From: Plakobranchus ocellatus
Taxonomy: Eukaryota > Mollusca > Gastropoda > Plakobranchidae
Reading direction: 5' to 3'
Length of the DNA: 30,315 bases
Assembly: GCA_019648995.1 (NCBI GenBank)
Contig: BLXT01003735.1
Location: 446,094-476,408 of the forward strand
The translations under genes and the position numbers were made by a program. Shown piece after piece: positions 30,211 through 30,315 of this stretch. The notes below the pieces were generated by a model. The model did no database searches, had not been told where the DNA came from, and saw only the letters and a list, made by a program, of their open reading frames with translations. How positions within the stretch are numbered: position 1 is the stretch's first letter; each line of letters opens with the position of its first letter.

Positions 30211-30315
30211 ACACATTTTTTGTTTTAAATTTGCACATATAAGAAAATTGTGAAGCAAAGATGCAAATGCTCATGTTTGGGCTTGATTCTACTAGGCTTA
30301 TCTCTGGATATCTTG

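Overview
The window is AT-rich eukaryotic nuclear DNA holding one complete, intron-rich animal gene on the + strand. It encodes a 407-residue sorting nexin of the SNX5/SNX6 family, the PX-BAR subunit of the ESCPE-1/retromer-associated tubulating coat. I rebuilt 14 coding exons (2353-29914, 1224 coding bases including the stop); every junction is GT-AG and in phase. Frequent AGATCT/TAGATC runs, TAGGCCTA words, a tRNA-headed SINE and many TTAA-flanked short elements suggest a mollusc, most likely a gastropod. That placement is inference from sequence texture. No bacterial features are present.

Layout. 1-513: decayed 3' end of a jockey-like LINE. About 520-1650: no recognised gene. About 1650-2352: probable promoter and 5' leader, with a TCACGTGA E-box just before the start codon. 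Exon 1 carries only Met-Met. Exons 2-6 encode the N-terminus and PX domain, exon 7 the linker helix, and exons 8-14 the BAR domain. The TGA stop is at 29912-29914, followed by a 3' UTR with an ATTAAA signal at 30184.

The introns hold layered mobile elements. A family of about 1.3 kb with 15-base inverted ends is present twice in opposite orientation, in intron 2 (4035-7252) and intron 8 (18046-19341). The intron 2 copy is split by a second, unrelated 1874-base element (4639-6512) with its own 13-base inverted ends and a 6-base target duplication. Intron 5 has a tRNA-derived SINE with target duplications. Intron 7 has a TTAA-flanked MITE. Intron 8 also has a palindromic GGTGGAATCCACC repeat block. 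Intron 11 has a broken hAT-like transposase. Intron 12 has two TTAA-flanked elements that share one TTAA, the smaller with duplicated stem-loops.

I found no wholly new protein system. The most unusual points are the Met-Met initiator exon, the opposed element pair bracketing exons 3-8, the nested transposon, and the back-to-back TTAA insertions. Identities and boundaries were worked out by eye, without database or alignment tools.
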